DNA of 64,000 nucleotides from NCBI GenBank assembly GCA_023213395.1, contig CM041465.1, positions 183,217,741-183,281,740 of the forward strand. Direction: 5' to 3'. Numbering within the stretch: position 1 is the first letter of the stretch; the number at the start of each line of letters is the position of its first letter. This document shows, one piece after another, positions 10,419 to 21,360 of this stretch. The stretch comes from Cycas panzhihuaensis. Lineage: Eukaryota > Cycadophyta. The notes under the pieces are model-generated. The model ran no database searches. It was not told where the DNA came from and saw only the letters and a list, made by a program, of their open reading frames with translations. The translations under genes and the position numbers were made by a program.

Positions 10419-11455
10419 TTGTTCAGTAATATAGAGCCACAAGCTTTCACTGAAGCCAAAGATCATGTTGAATGGAGGAAAGCCATGGACGTTGAGCTAG
10501 ATTCAATAAACAAAAATCAAGCTTGGGCACTAGTACAGATGCCATCTAATAAATCGGTTGTAAACTATAAATGGGTCTATAAAATCAAAAGGGGACCTAA
10601 TGGAAAGATAGAGAAATTCAAGGCCAAACTAGTAGCAAAGGGCTATATACAAACAACAGATATAGACTATGAAAAAACCTTTTCTCTAGTGGCTAAGCTA
10701 AACACAGTTAGAACAATTATAGCCCTAGCAGCACAAAAGAATTGAAAAATATACCAATTGGACGTGAAAAGTGCCTTTCTGAATGGCGAAATTGAAGAAG
10801 AGGTATACATGTCTCAACCAGAGGGTTACATCAAACAAGGACAAGAACATCTAATCTGTAAACTGAAGAGGCACTATATGGACTCAAACAGGCTCCCCAT
10901 GCATGGTATGCTAAATTGGATAGCCATCTTTGCAAAAATGGCTTCCAAAGAAGCAACTAAGACTCAAGTTTGTATGTAAAGAATAGAAATGGAGCAATAA
11001 CTATAATAGCAGTTTATGTTGATGATATGATCCTCATAGGTGATGATGAGGAATCAATATCTGATATAAAGAAGCAACTAGAAAACGAATTTGAGATGAC
11101 TAACTTAGGGCTCCTCAATTACTACTTGGGAATCCAAATTGAGCAGCAGACCAATTCAATTACCTTGTGCGAAAGCAAATACATCAAAGATTTTCTAACA
11201 AAGTTTAGAATGGAAGAATGCAATCCTTGTTCCACTGCCACGGAAATAAACTACAATTTAGTTCCAAACGAAGGAGAATCCTATATTGATGCCACTCTAT
11301 ATAAACAACTTGTTGAAAGTCTCATCTATCTCACTGCAACCAGACCTGACATTTCGTATACCATGAGTCTAATATCCACATACATGCACGAGTCAAGAAC
11401 AAGACATTGGAATGCTACAAAAAGAATTTAAAGATATCTTAAAGGAACAATTGAA
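10419..11455 (+). pseudogene. Copia reverse transcriptase, element B
   Basis: RT motifs in order are WRKAMDVELDSINKNQAW, NYKWVYKIKRGPNGKIEKFKA, YEKTFSLVAKLNTVRTI, QLDVKSAFLNGEIEEEVYM and YVDDMILIGDDEESI, with the catalytic YVDD intact, then MTNLGLLNYYLGIQI and LTATRPDISY. Stops at 10743-10745 and 11429-11431 and a frameshift near 10870 interrupt it. Confidence 0.88.
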
Positions 11456-11956
11456 TTGAAGTTAAAGTATCCAAATGAGATATTGCATCAGCTGATAGGA
11501 TTCTGTGATTCAGATTGGGCAGGTGACAAGGAGCAAAGAAAATCAACTAGTGGATATTGTTTCTTTCTAAGCTCCTCACCAATCTCTTGTAGCAGTAAAA
11601 AACAAGCCATTGTAGCACTATCATCAACAGAAGCAGAGTACAAATAAGTAGTCAATGTAGCAACTGAAGCAGTTTGGCTCAGGCAACCAATGAAATATTT
11701 GAAAGCTCCTCAACAGACAGCAACAACACTCTACTATGACAATCAGAGTACAATCAAGGTTCCCAAAAATCCAGTGTTTCATGCCAGAACCAAACACATT
11801 AAAGTTCAACATCATTTTATTAGAGAAAAAGTTCAGAACAGAGAAATAGATCTTGTCTACTATCCCACAAATGAACAAGTGGTTGATATATTGACCAAAC
11901 CACTAGGAAAAGATAGATTTCAAATACTTAGAGACAAAATAGGATTAATTGGATAA
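11456..11956 (+). pseudogene. Copia RNase H, element B
   Basis: Motifs LIGFCDSDWAGDKEQRKSTSG, SCSSKKQAIVALSSTEAEYK with a stop at 11645-11647, then YYDNQSTIKVPKNPVFHART and VVDILTKPLGKDRF define the RNase H domain and polyprotein end. The stop is 15 bases before the 3' LTR. Confidence 0.87.
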
Positions 11957-11971
11957 AACATTAAGAGAGGA

Positions 11972-12171
11972 TGTTAGAATATAACGTTTTATCCAAGATT
12001 GCAAGTTAATATATATTATGTGCCCTAATGTAACCAAAGGACATGTCATCTAAAGGTAATTCGGTTACAAGTTGGTTCAAGGGTGGTTACAAACCCTAAC
12101 TGTATATATGTACTTGCATCTTTAATAATGAATCAATTCACTCTCTCATCTATCAATGTGCATGTTCAACA
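11972..12171 (+). repeat. 3' LTR of Copia B
   Basis: This 200-bp copy of the B LTR follows the purine tract TTAAGAGAGGA. After its CA end comes the GACGA half of the target duplication, and then the Copia A frame resumes. Confidence 0.93.
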
Positions 12172-13806
12172 GACGAGGAAGAAGAAACTGCTTTCATTGT
12201 CACTCTCACTATAGGTCTCCAAGATAAAGGCATATGGTACATTGATTCAAGAGCATCCAGACACATGACTAGCAAAGAAGACTGGTTGGAGACACTCCGG
12301 CCATACACATTACACAAATCGGTGGAGCTAGGAGATAAACACCCGCTTCATATAAAGGGAGTAGGAGCAATAGCTGTCAAATGCAAGACAACATCAAGAA
12401 GACTAGAATTGTACTTTTGGTCCCTGACCTCAAAATGAATCTTCTTTCTGTTTCTCAACTTAACAAGAAAAAGCTAAGGACTATTTTTTATGAAAAAAGG
12501 TTCTGTTACATCCTTGACATGAAGGATAATGGCAATGTAATTGCAAAGGGGGTACAAAGCAATGACCTATATAGGTTGCTTTTCCATCATGTGCTCTTTG
12601 ATGTAAATGCTTGTACAACTGCAAATCTTAATGAGAATGACAAACTGTAGCACTTGAAGTATGGACACCTCCCCATAAAAAAACAAAAGTCAATGAAGAA
12701 GGAAGGGTTGGTTGATGATCTTCCTTCTATCACATCAAATAACTTTATTTGCAAGAGCTATCAATATGGAAAACAACATAGGCTACCTTTTAAAGAAAGT
12801 GAATGGAGAGCTCAAAAGAAATTGGAATTAATACACACTGACATATGTGGACCCCTCAGTCCACATTTAATCAATGGTTGTAGATACTTTCTTACATTCA
12901 TTGACAATCTGACTAAAAAAATATGGGTCTACTTCCTCCAAAACAAATCAGAAGTATTTGACAGCTTTAAAGAATTCAAAGCTGAAGTAGAACTACAATC
13001 TGGGGAAAGGATTAAATGCATAAGATCTGATGGTGGAGGAGAATATATCTCAAAGGAATTCCTGAACTATTGTAATGTAAATGGAATTCGTAGACAATTC
13101 ACAACCCCATATACTCCTCAATCTAATGGGGTTGCAGAAAGGAAACATAGGGACATTATGGAAATGGCACAATGCATGGTTCATGAAAAAAGGGTCCCTA
13201 AATCTTATTGGGCCAAAGCAGTAAACACAATCGGTTATCTGCTGAATCAAAGTCCAACAAAGGCACTAAATCTTCTTACCCTAGAAGAAGCCTAGATAGG
13301 GAGAAAACCATATGTAAGTCATTTGAAGGTATTTGGATGCCAAGCATTTGTCCATATCCCAGACAAGAAAACGACAACAACTGATGCAAAAAGCCTTGAA
13401 TGTATCATGATTGGTTACAGCAAGAATTCAAAAGCATACAAATGCATAGATCCAAAAACCAACAGGATCTATGTAAGCAGAGATGTCATATTCAATGAAA
13501 AAGAGGTAGAAGTAGATCAAAAGAGGTTAATTGATGATACACCTCAAGTTATTTCTCAAGAAATTCCTATTGAGGAAACATTTGGTCTTACATTAGAAGA
13601 CATTTTAGAAGGTTCGGTCTCACCATAGACTTCACCAAAAAAGGAAGAATCATCTCCACATGAAGCCTCCCTATCAGAAGAGGAAGAATCAAGAACTGAA
13701 GAAGAACCAAAGAAGGAGAAAAAGCTACCCAGATGGTACATCAAAACTGTCAAGAAAGGAAAAGTAGATATACTTCCTCATAGGACAAGAAGCCGGAGAC
13801 AGAGCA
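12172..13806 (+). pseudogene. Copia protease-integrase, element A (after B)
   Basis: The A frame resumes with DEEEETAFIVTL and WYIDSRASRHMTS, again with D-S-R in place of the protease D-S-G. There follow LLVPDLKMNLLSVSQL, GAG-pre-integrase (Trp of W-H replaced by a stop at 12648-12650) and an integrase core with all three catalytic residues visible: LIHTDICGPL, RSDGGGEY and NGVAERKHR. The C-terminal part includes VFGCQAFVHIPDKK and an acidic linker up to HRTRSRRQS. Stops at 13293-13295 and 13626-13628 break it. Confidence 0.87.
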
Positions 13807-14749
13807 TTGTTCTATAACTTAGAACCTCAATCATTTGTAGAGGTAAAGGAACAGAATGAATGGAGAGCAACCATGGACATTGAGATGGAATCCATCATCG
13901 AAAATCAGATTTGGGAATTGGTTGACCTGCCACACAATAAACCAGTAGTCAACTACAAATGGATCTACAAGATAAAGGAGGGAGCCAATGGAAACATTGA
14001 AAAATACAAAGCAAGACTTGTTGCAAAAAGGCCTACACTCAAACAGTTGGGGTAGACTATAAAGAAACGTTTTCACCTTTAGCCAAATTAAACACAATAA
14101 GAGCAGTATTAGCATTGGTAGCACAGAAGAATTGGAAAATATACCAACTAGATGTCAAAAGTGCCTTTCTGAATGGTGAAATAGAAGAAGAAGTCTACAT
14201 GAAGCAACCAGAAGGCTATATTAAAAAAGGGAAAGAAAACTTGGTCTGTAGGTTAAAAAAGACACTGTATAGACTAAAGCAGGCTTCACGTTCTTAGTAG
14301 GCAAAGTTGGACAACTATCTCTATCAAAATGGATTCCACAAGTGCAACTCAGACTCAAGCTTGTATGTAAAAAATAGAAATGGGTTGATCACCATAATTG
14401 CAGTATATGTAGATGATATGATTCTCACTGAGGATGATGAAGAATCAATCTCAAACATAAAAGACCAACCTAAGGTAAATTTGAAATGACTGATCTAGGC
14501 TTTCTAAGGTATTATCTGGGGATAGAAGTTGACCAAAAAGAAGACTTAGTCACTCTGTGCCAAAGCAAGTACATCAAAGACTTGCTAGCAAAATTTCAAA
14601 TGGAGGAATGCAATCCATGTGCAACTCCCATGGAAGTGAACCATAACTTGGTCCCTGACAAGGAAGAGCCTCAGGCTAATGACACCATGTATAGAGAGCT
14701 TATTAGAAGTTTGATTTATTTCACTGCCACCAGACCTCACATCTCATAC
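13807..14749 (+). pseudogene. Copia reverse transcriptase, element A (5' part)
   Basis: Motifs WRATMDIEMESIIENQIWELV, NYKWIYKIKEGANGNIEKYKA, QLDVKSAFLNGEIEEEVYMKQ, VYVDDMILTEDDEESI (YVDD intact) and MTDLGFLRYYLGIEV are seen in three frames. A stop replaces Trp after KQASRS (14295-14297). The frame stops at RPHISY, where chromovirus C is inserted, and resumes at 20532. Confidence 0.87.
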
Positions 14750-15365
14750 TGTAGCACTCCAAAATATGGTCAAAGGTATAGCATATGAGCATTCAAATGA
14801 TAGGCCTCTGAACGACGATTCCAACAGTTCAAACGAAAGTCAATTCCGACATCCCTGTCAAAAGTTATGACCATTTAAACATAGTCTGCCAGTTTTTTGA
14901 GAAGTTGTGGCCGACTTCTCATGATTATGTTGGGCGCACTCCTCCCTGCTCTGGCCGACTTCATTTTGTCCCAGTTTATGCGCCTATATATAGAGACTTT
15001 GAGATCATTCGAAATTATCCATTCGTGAAGCTTTCTCCTCTTCATTTTCGGCCTTAAGGCAAGTGCAGATTTTCGGCCTTAGGGCTATAAATTCTGGGAG
15101 GATCCCCGCCTCGAAGGGTTTGGTGATTGTTGCAGGCAACACAGGTACTCTGTTGGAACTCTACTTATATTTTGTACATTTTGGTATCGTATTTTGTATT
15201 TAACCTATAATTGGAGATATAATTTTGGATCAAAAGGTGTTTGCCATTTGTGAATTCACTCTATTTGGTTTTAGCATTTGTGGATTTTTTCTCTATTATT
15301 GTTCTACGGTCCGTGAATTCGCCTACCGCTCTATTTTCTGCCAATTGGGTAAAGGATTCGCTACA
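14750..15365 (+). repeat. 5' LTR of chromovirus C
   Basis: This LTR begins TGTAGCACTCC and ends GATTCGCTACA. It contains CTATATATAGAG (about 14982-14993), a good TATA box candidate, and a long T/G-rich end. Confidence 0.94.
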
Positions 15366-15367
15366 AG

Positions 15368-15379
15368 TGGTATCAGAGC
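15368..15379 (+). other. Primer binding site of chromovirus C
   Basis: TGGTATCAGAGC is a perfect initiator-tRNA-Met complement, two bases after the LTR end. Confidence 0.92.
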
Positions 15380-15499
15380 TTCGTTCCAAAGCGGGAAATT
15401 TTCACAAGGGGAAGGAAATTTTGACCCACCCTCCCACCCTAGCAATTCAGAAAGGACCAAGACAGAATTAGGATCCAAAAAAATCAGCCCACAAAACAA

Positions 15500-16480
15500 A
15501 ATGCCAAGGTCCCACAACTCAGAAGAACAAGCAGTAGAAACCTTGACAACAGTCATGAAGGAACTTTCACAACAAATTAGGAACCTAAACGGAAGATTGG
15601 ACAAACAAGAGATAGCTCAGCCAAAAACATAACAGGATTCAGATCGAGAGACAGATCAGGGGAACCCAGAAGGTAGGTTTAAGGAAGGAATTGTTTTTCA
15701 GCGAAGAAATGTAAATCAAGGAGGACCAAAGATCGCATTAGAAAAATTTGATCCAGAAAAAACACGAGACATAAGAGCATGGCTACTTCAAATGGAAACA
15801 TATTTCGCAGTAAACAAAACACCAAGCATAGATATGGTGCCAATTGCCTCCTTACATCTCTATGGACGAGCCTTGAATTGGTATTATTGGTGGAAAAAGA
15901 TGTAAGGACCTCAACAAGAGGAATGGAGAAATTTCAGAATAGCCATCATCAACCAATATGAAGACTCTTGGTCTATGAATTACTTCGCACTGTTGACAAG
16001 ACCTGCGTGAGCAGGATCAATTCGCGAATATACGGAACAATTTCAGATGTTACAATGTATGGTTACATCAAACATTCCTCAGGAATGTCTAAGGGAGACA
16101 TATATAAGCGGGCTCAAGGCCCCCATCAGATTCTGGGTATTAGCGCAGCAACATGGAGCATTAGAAGATATCATAAACCACGCTCGATGTGTTGAAGCTG
16201 AACTTAAAGAAACTAGGCCTACCTTTGTGCGTAGAATGGATTTTGCTCCACCATCTAACACGAACTGGCATAGATCAGGAGTTAAATCAGACGCCTGCTT
16301 GCAATCAAGAATACAACGGAAAACTCCACACGACAAGAACACATACAGAAAGGTTCTTGTTTCAAATGCGGAGGGAAGTGGAATCAAGAGCACCAATGCC
16401 CAAGAACGAAGGTATTTATTCTGCATAATGAAGAACTGGAGATACCTGAACAAACAGAAGAAGATACGGCCCTAGATCAA
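15500..16480 (+). pseudogene. Gypsy gag, element C
   Basis: The frame starts at MPRSHNSEEQAVETLTTVMKE, with a heptad-like QQIRNLNGRLDKQE, and breaks at a stop (15630-15632). After shifts it reads IALEKFDPEKTRDIRAWLLQM and LHLYGRALNWYYWW, the core of retrotransposon gag, then NIPQECLRETYISGLKAPIRF and INHARCVEAELKET. A clean zinc knuckle is not seen; the region near 16350-16380 is frameshifted. Stops show it is not functional. Confidence 0.75.
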
Positions 16481-16559
16481 GAAGATAACAATGAACAGGC
16501 CGAAGCTGAACTAGATGAACTACTAGAAATCGATACAGAAAATGTTCAAATATCTCTGT

Positions 16560-16880
16560 AGGCCATAACAGGTCAAAGCACGGCACCTCAAACACTACAA
16601 TTTGAAGGGATGTTGAAAGGAGCCCCAATAGCGGTGTTAGTGGATAGTGGGAGCAAGCATAATTTTATCAACAGACCAACAGCCCAAAAGCTGGGAATCA
16701 AGGTAGAACCATTAAAAACCTTCCAAGTCTCAATTGTTAATGGGAAGACAACACCTTGTGGAGGATTCTGCAGAAACATCAACCTGAAAATTGGTGAGTA
16801 CCCACTGACCTCCAATATGTTTGCAATGCAGATAGGAGGCGTTGATATAGTCCTAGGGTGCGGTGGTTACAAACCTTAGG
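16560..16880 (+). pseudogene. Gypsy aspartic protease, element C
   Basis: The retropepsin motif VLVDSGSKHNFINRPTAQKL keeps the catalytic D-S-G, although the usual Thr of SGSTHNF is Lys. It is followed by LKTFQVSIVNGKTTPCGG and the second conserved hydrophobic-Gly pair, IVLG. A frameshift after IVLG ends the frame, where such proteins normally read GVQWL. Protease cuts gag-pol into mature proteins. Confidence 0.8.
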
Positions 16881-16978
16881 AAATATAGTCACCAACTACA
16901 TGACCACGGTCATGTGCTTCCGAATAAACCAAGACAAAATACATACTACGGGGACCTAAATATCCACCGACACAATTA

Positions 16979-18320
16979 GTGTCATCTCACAGAATGGAAA
17001 GAATCATGCGGAAGAAAGCACCCACATACATAGTGTCATGCCACAAGATAGAAATCCAAGAAATTCCAACGAAAATACAGTACATCTTGGACGAATATAA
17101 ACAAGTATTCAAAGAACCAAAAGGATTACCTCCAGCAAGAGAAATTCAACACGCGATTGATTTAATCCCAGGAGCAACACCGGTGAACATAAGGTTTGTA
17201 TGCATCCATACCACATGAGGAAAGAGATCGAGAACATAACCAAAGAATTACTTGCACACGGCCATATTCAGACTAGCATAAGCCCGTTTTCATCCCTGGT
17301 GGTTGTTAGCCCTAAGAAAGACGGCACAATCAGGATGTGCATAGATTACAGGGGATTAAACAAGTTGATCAGAAAAATAGATATCCTATCCCCAGGATCA
17401 ATGACCTACTAGACGAAATGCATGGAGCAAAATACTTCTCCAAGATAGACCTCCGATCGGGTTGCCATCAAATTCGGGTAAAAGAGGGGGACGTCCACAA
17501 GACAACATTCAGAACTCATGAGGGACTGTTCGAATTCAAAGTGATGCCATTTGGTCTAACCAATGCTCCAAAGAACGTTCGAGCCACTATGAATTCCACA
17601 TTCAAGGAATGTTTGAGGAAATTCGTACTAATCTTTTTTGACGATATCCTCATTTACAGCAAAACATGGAGAGAACATTTGGAACACCTGAGATTAGCCC
17701 TAGAAATTTTAACAAAAGGTTTATTCTTTGCAAACAAGAAAAAATGCTCTTTTGGCCAACAAGAACTCGAATACCTCGGTCATATCATTACTCCAAACGG
17801 AATCAAGGTTGACCCCAAGAAGGTCCAACCAATAATAGAATGGCCAGCACCAAAGAATGTCACGGGAGTTCGTAGCTTCCTAGGAGCAGTCGAATACCTC
17901 AAGAAATTCATAAGAGGATATGCTAACATAGCAGCTCCACTTACGGATCTGGCAAAAAAGGATGCTTTCACATGGAATGAAATGACCAATAAAGCCTTTG
18001 AAGAACTAAAAAGTGCAATGGTAAGAGCCCTAGTTTTAGGAGTCCTAGATTTCTTAAAACCATTCATCTTGGAATGCGATGTTTTAGGGTTTGGTATAGG
18101 AGCTATCCTATTACAAGACGAAAGACCGATAGTGTATGAGAGCATGAAATTGAACAACAAAGAAAAGTTAAAACCCATCTATGATAAGGAGATGCTAGCC
18201 ATAATGCACGCGATCAACCTGGAGATGATTTACTAGGCGGCTCCTTCCAGTGCACGAACGGACCACCAGCCTCAAATACTTCTTAAATCGAAGACACCGA
18301 CGATTTAACAACAAAAGTGG
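16979..18320 (+). pseudogene. Gypsy RT and RNase H, element C
   Basis: The pre-RT segment YKQVFKEPKGLPPAREIQHAI is followed by [67 protein letters not shown] and FFDDILIYSK, with the catalytic D-D intact, then LGHIITPNGIKVDPKK and the RNase H start PFILECDVLGFGIGAILLQ. Frameshifts near 17205 and 17370 and a stop at 18234-18236 interrupt an otherwise well-kept 299-residue block (17337-18236). Confidence 0.9.
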
Positions 18321-19958
18321 GTGAGCAAATTACAAACATTTGATTTTTCCATTGTGTACAAAAAGGGCAAAGACAATGTCATAGCAGACGCCCTCTCAAG
18401 AATTCCAGAAGAAACTCACGAGAAACCAGCACTACATACAATATCAGTGGCTACTCCAGCCTGGCATGAGACATTAAAGAAGGAATATGACAATGATCCG
18501 AAGTACAAAAAATTGATCAACAAAGTAAGGAAGGACAGAATTGGCTCATATGAGATACAACAGGGAATAATACTCAGGAAAGGAAAGATTTGCATTCCTA
18601 GAAGATCAAGGCTAAAGGAGATAATATTACAAGAAGGCCATTCCACACCGATAACAGGTCACACAGGGATTGACAAGACATACAGGAAGATAAGAGCTTC
18701 ATTTTATTGAAAAGGATTAAAAACAGACGTTCAAAAGTTCGTGGCAGAATGTGATACCTGTCAATGAAATAGGATCGAATGCATAAAAATGCCAGGGTTA
18801 CTCCAGCCATTGCCAATGCCAGAACAAAAATGGGACGAAATATCCATGGATTTTATAACCGGATTACCTTGCTCTGAAGGAAAGGACGTAATTCCGGTCA
18901 TCATAGATCGCCTCACCAAATATGGCCACTTCAGAGGATTGAAATCGACAGCTAAGGCCAGCGACGTGGCAGAACTATATATGAAGGAGATCCATAGGTT
19001 GCATGGTTTTCCTAAAGCAATTGTCAGTGACCGTGACCCAAAATTTACTAGTAAATTTTAGCAGGATCTATTCAAAATTGCAGGCACAAAACTCAAGATG
19101 AGCACATCATACCATCCTCAAATAGATGGGCAAACAAAGATTGTCAACAAATGCTTAGAAGGATACTTAAGAAACTTCTGCTCAGACAAACAAAAGCAAT
19201 GGCATCAATGGTTACATTTAGCAGAATGGTGGTACAACACCACATATCATTCTTCAACAAAAATGACACCTTTCCAGGCTTTGTATGGCTACATGCCACC
19301 ATCATTATTAACCTGGAATAGACCTTCACGGGTCCAGGCAATCGAAGAACATCGGAAGCAAATGGAGGAAACCATCAACAAATTGAAGGATAACCTAGCA
19401 ATTGCACAAAACAGAATGAAACAACAGGCCAATCTAAAACGCTCGGAACGACAATTTGAAGTAGGAGATTGGTTCTTCTTATGCCTTCAACCATACAAAC
19501 AGATGTCCTTACAGAAAAGAAACAATCAAAAGCTAGCACCTAGATACTTTGGTCCTTACAAAATCACTTCCAAAGTAGGTGAAGTCGCCTACCAGTTAGA
19601 ACTCCCAGAAAACACAAAGATTCATAATGTTTTCCATGTATCCTGTCTAAAGAAGAAAATTGGGGAAAAGATTGTTCCTCAATCCAACATACCAGAGCTC
19701 GATGAGGAAGGAAAGATGACGCTAGAACCTGAAGGAATCTTACAATCCCGCACCCAATCTCTTAGGTCCAGACAGATCAAAGAGCACCTAATCAAATGGA
19801 AGAACCTGGATATTGAAGACTCCACTTGGGAAAACAATGAATGGTTAAAACAATTTACGAACTGCCGAGGCTTTGAGGGCAAAGCACAATTTCAAGGGGA
19901 GGGGACTTGTAGCACTCCAAAATATGGTCAAAGGTATAGCATATGTGCATTCAAATGA
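18321..19958 (+). pseudogene. Chromovirus integrase with chromodomain, element C
   Basis: The RNase H end VYKKGKDNVIADALSR leads into the integrase zinc finger (H-x3-H in HSTPITGHTG and CDTC with a stop). The core follows with DFITGLP, VSDRDPKFTSKF (stop for Trp at 19058-19060) and DGQTKIVNK, where the catalytic Glu of GQTE has become Lys. After a basic helix and GPYKI box comes the chromodomain EPEGILQSRTQSLRSRQ...HLIKWKNLDIEDSTWE, which binds methylated histone H3 in known relatives. The frame runs through the purine tract and 51 bases into the 3' LTR. Confidence 0.9.
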
Positions 19959-20526
19959 TAGGCCTCTGAATGACGATTCCAACGGTTCAAACGAAAGTCA
20001 ATTCCGACATCCCTATCAAAAGTTATGACCATTTAAACATAGCATGCCAGTTTTTTGAGAAGTTGTGGCCGACTTCTCATGATTATGTTGGGCGCACTCC
20101 TCCCTGCTCTGGCCGACTTCATTTTGTCCCAGTTTATGCGCCTATACATAGGGACTTTGAGATCATTCGAAATTATCCATTCGTGAAGCTTTCTCCTCTT
20201 CATTTTTGGCCTTAAGGCAAGTGCAGATTTTCGGCCTTAGGGCTGCAAATTCAGGGAGGATCCCCGCCTCGAAGGGTTTGGTGATTGTTGCAGGCAACAT
20301 AGGTACTCTGTTGGAACTCTACTTATATTTTGTACATTTTGGTATCATATTTTGTATTTAACCTATAATTGGAGATATAATTTTGGATCAAAAGGTGTTT
20401 GCCATTTGTGAATTCGCTCTATTTGGTTTTAGCATTTGTGGATTTTTTCTCTATTATTGTTCTGTGTCTATGAATTCGCCCTACTCTGCTCTATTTTCTG
20501 TCCAATTGGGTAAAGGATTCGCTACA
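19908..20526 (+). repeat. 3' LTR of chromovirus C
   Basis: This 619-bp copy follows the purine tract AAGGGGAGGGGACT (19894-19907). Most differences from the 5' copy cluster near 15300-15340 / 20460-20490. Confidence 0.94.
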
Positions 20527-20531
20527 CATGC

Positions 20532-21128
20532 TCTATAAGTTTAGTATCTAGATACATGCAGGAGCCCAAAATAAAACATTGGAGAGCAACAAAAAGAATA
20601 TTGAGATACTTAAAAGAAACAATCGAATTAAAGTTGGTATATCTAAAGGAAGAATCATTTCAGTTAACAGGATTCTGCGATTTAGGTTGGGCACGAAACA
20701 AAGAGCAAAGAAAGTCTACAAGTGGGTATTGCTTCTTCCTAAGTACTGCACCAATCTCTTGGAGTAGCAAAAAGCAAGCAACAGTAGCCCTATCATCAAT
20801 AAAAGTTGAGTACAAATTGGCAGCCAGTGCAGTTACTGAAGCAATTTGGCTTAGACAGCTTTTGAAAGATCTGAATCAACATCAACAAGGACCAGCAACG
20901 TTGAATTGTGACAATCGAAGTGCAATTAAATTAACCAGGAATCCAATTCTTCATGCTCAGACAAAGCACATCGAAGTTCGTCATCATTTCATTCAAGAGA
21001 AAGTTCAAAGCAAGAAGATTGATTTGACCTACTATCCAACAGGAGAACAAGTGGCAGATATATTGACAAAACCACTTGGAAAAGACAAATTCCAAATCCT
21101 CAGGGATAAGATAGGATTAAAGAGATAA
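20532..21128 (+). pseudogene. Copia RT end and RNase H, element A (after C)
   Basis: The A polyprotein resumes with SISLVSRYMQEPKIKHWRAT, then LTGFCDLGWARNKEQRKSTSG, ISWSSKKQATVALSSI, LNCDNRSAIKLTRNPILHAQ and QVADILTKPLGKDKF. It is open from 20556 to the stop at 21126-21128, 15 bases before the LTR. The first catalytic Asp region DSDW has become DLGW. Confidence 0.88.
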
Positions 21129-21143
21129 AACATTAAGAGAGGG

Positions 21144-21360
21144 TGTTAGAATGTAATGTTTTATCCTAGGAAAACTAAAGGGGGTAATAGACCCCTCAAT
21201 AATGTAACTTATAAATGTATGTCTAACAAGTGTCACTTTTTCATATTACAGTTACATTTTGTTTCTTGGGGGTGACAAACCCTAATTATATATATTCAGG
21301 AGTTCTCTCCTCAATAATCAATCAATTATTTCTCTTTCATCTCTGAGTCATTTTTTGACA
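21144..21360 (+). repeat. 3' LTR of Copia A
   Basis: This 217-bp LTR follows the purine tract TTAAGAGAGGG and ends TTTTTTGACA. It is followed by the ATATT duplication, after which Gypsy D resumes. Confidence 0.93.

Larger units (their letters stand above)
7016..12171 (+). mobile_element. Copia element B, nested in A
   Basis: LTRs at 7016-7217 and 11972-12171 (about 93% alike) with TG...CA ends enclose a complete but decayed Copia of 5156 bp. The flanks GACAA (7011-7015) and GACGA (12172-12176) are a target duplication with one change. B is a close relative of A in LTR, leader, gag and pol, but a separate subfamily. Confidence 0.93.
14750..20526 (+). mobile_element. Chromovirus C (Ty3/Gypsy), nested in A
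   Basis: LTRs of 616 and 619 bp (about 96-97% alike) with TG...CA ends enclose gag, protease, RT, RNase H, integrase and a chromodomain in the order that defines Gypsy. The flanks CATAC (14745-14749) and CATGC (20527-20531) are a target duplication with one change, and the A RT frame rejoins across it. Total length is 5777 bp. The C-terminus suggests a Galadriel- or Reina-like lineage, but this is uncertain. Confidence 0.93.
5176..21360 (+). mobile_element. Copia element A, with B and C nested inside
   Basis: Two LTRs (5176-5390 and 21144-21360, about 93% alike by eye) with TG...CA ends and a perfect ATATT duplication delimit this insertion in the Gypsy D integrase. Its own DNA is about 5.2 kb: leader, gag with two zinc knuckles, protease, integrase, RT and RNase H. 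Copia B interrupts it just after the zinc knuckles and chromovirus C interrupts the RT. Confidence 0.92.

Noticed and set aside
17780-18178. Minus-strand open frame of 132 codons opposite the C RT, and similar antisense frames elsewhere
   Set aside because: They are mirror frames of well-identified pol domains and show no motifs of their own.
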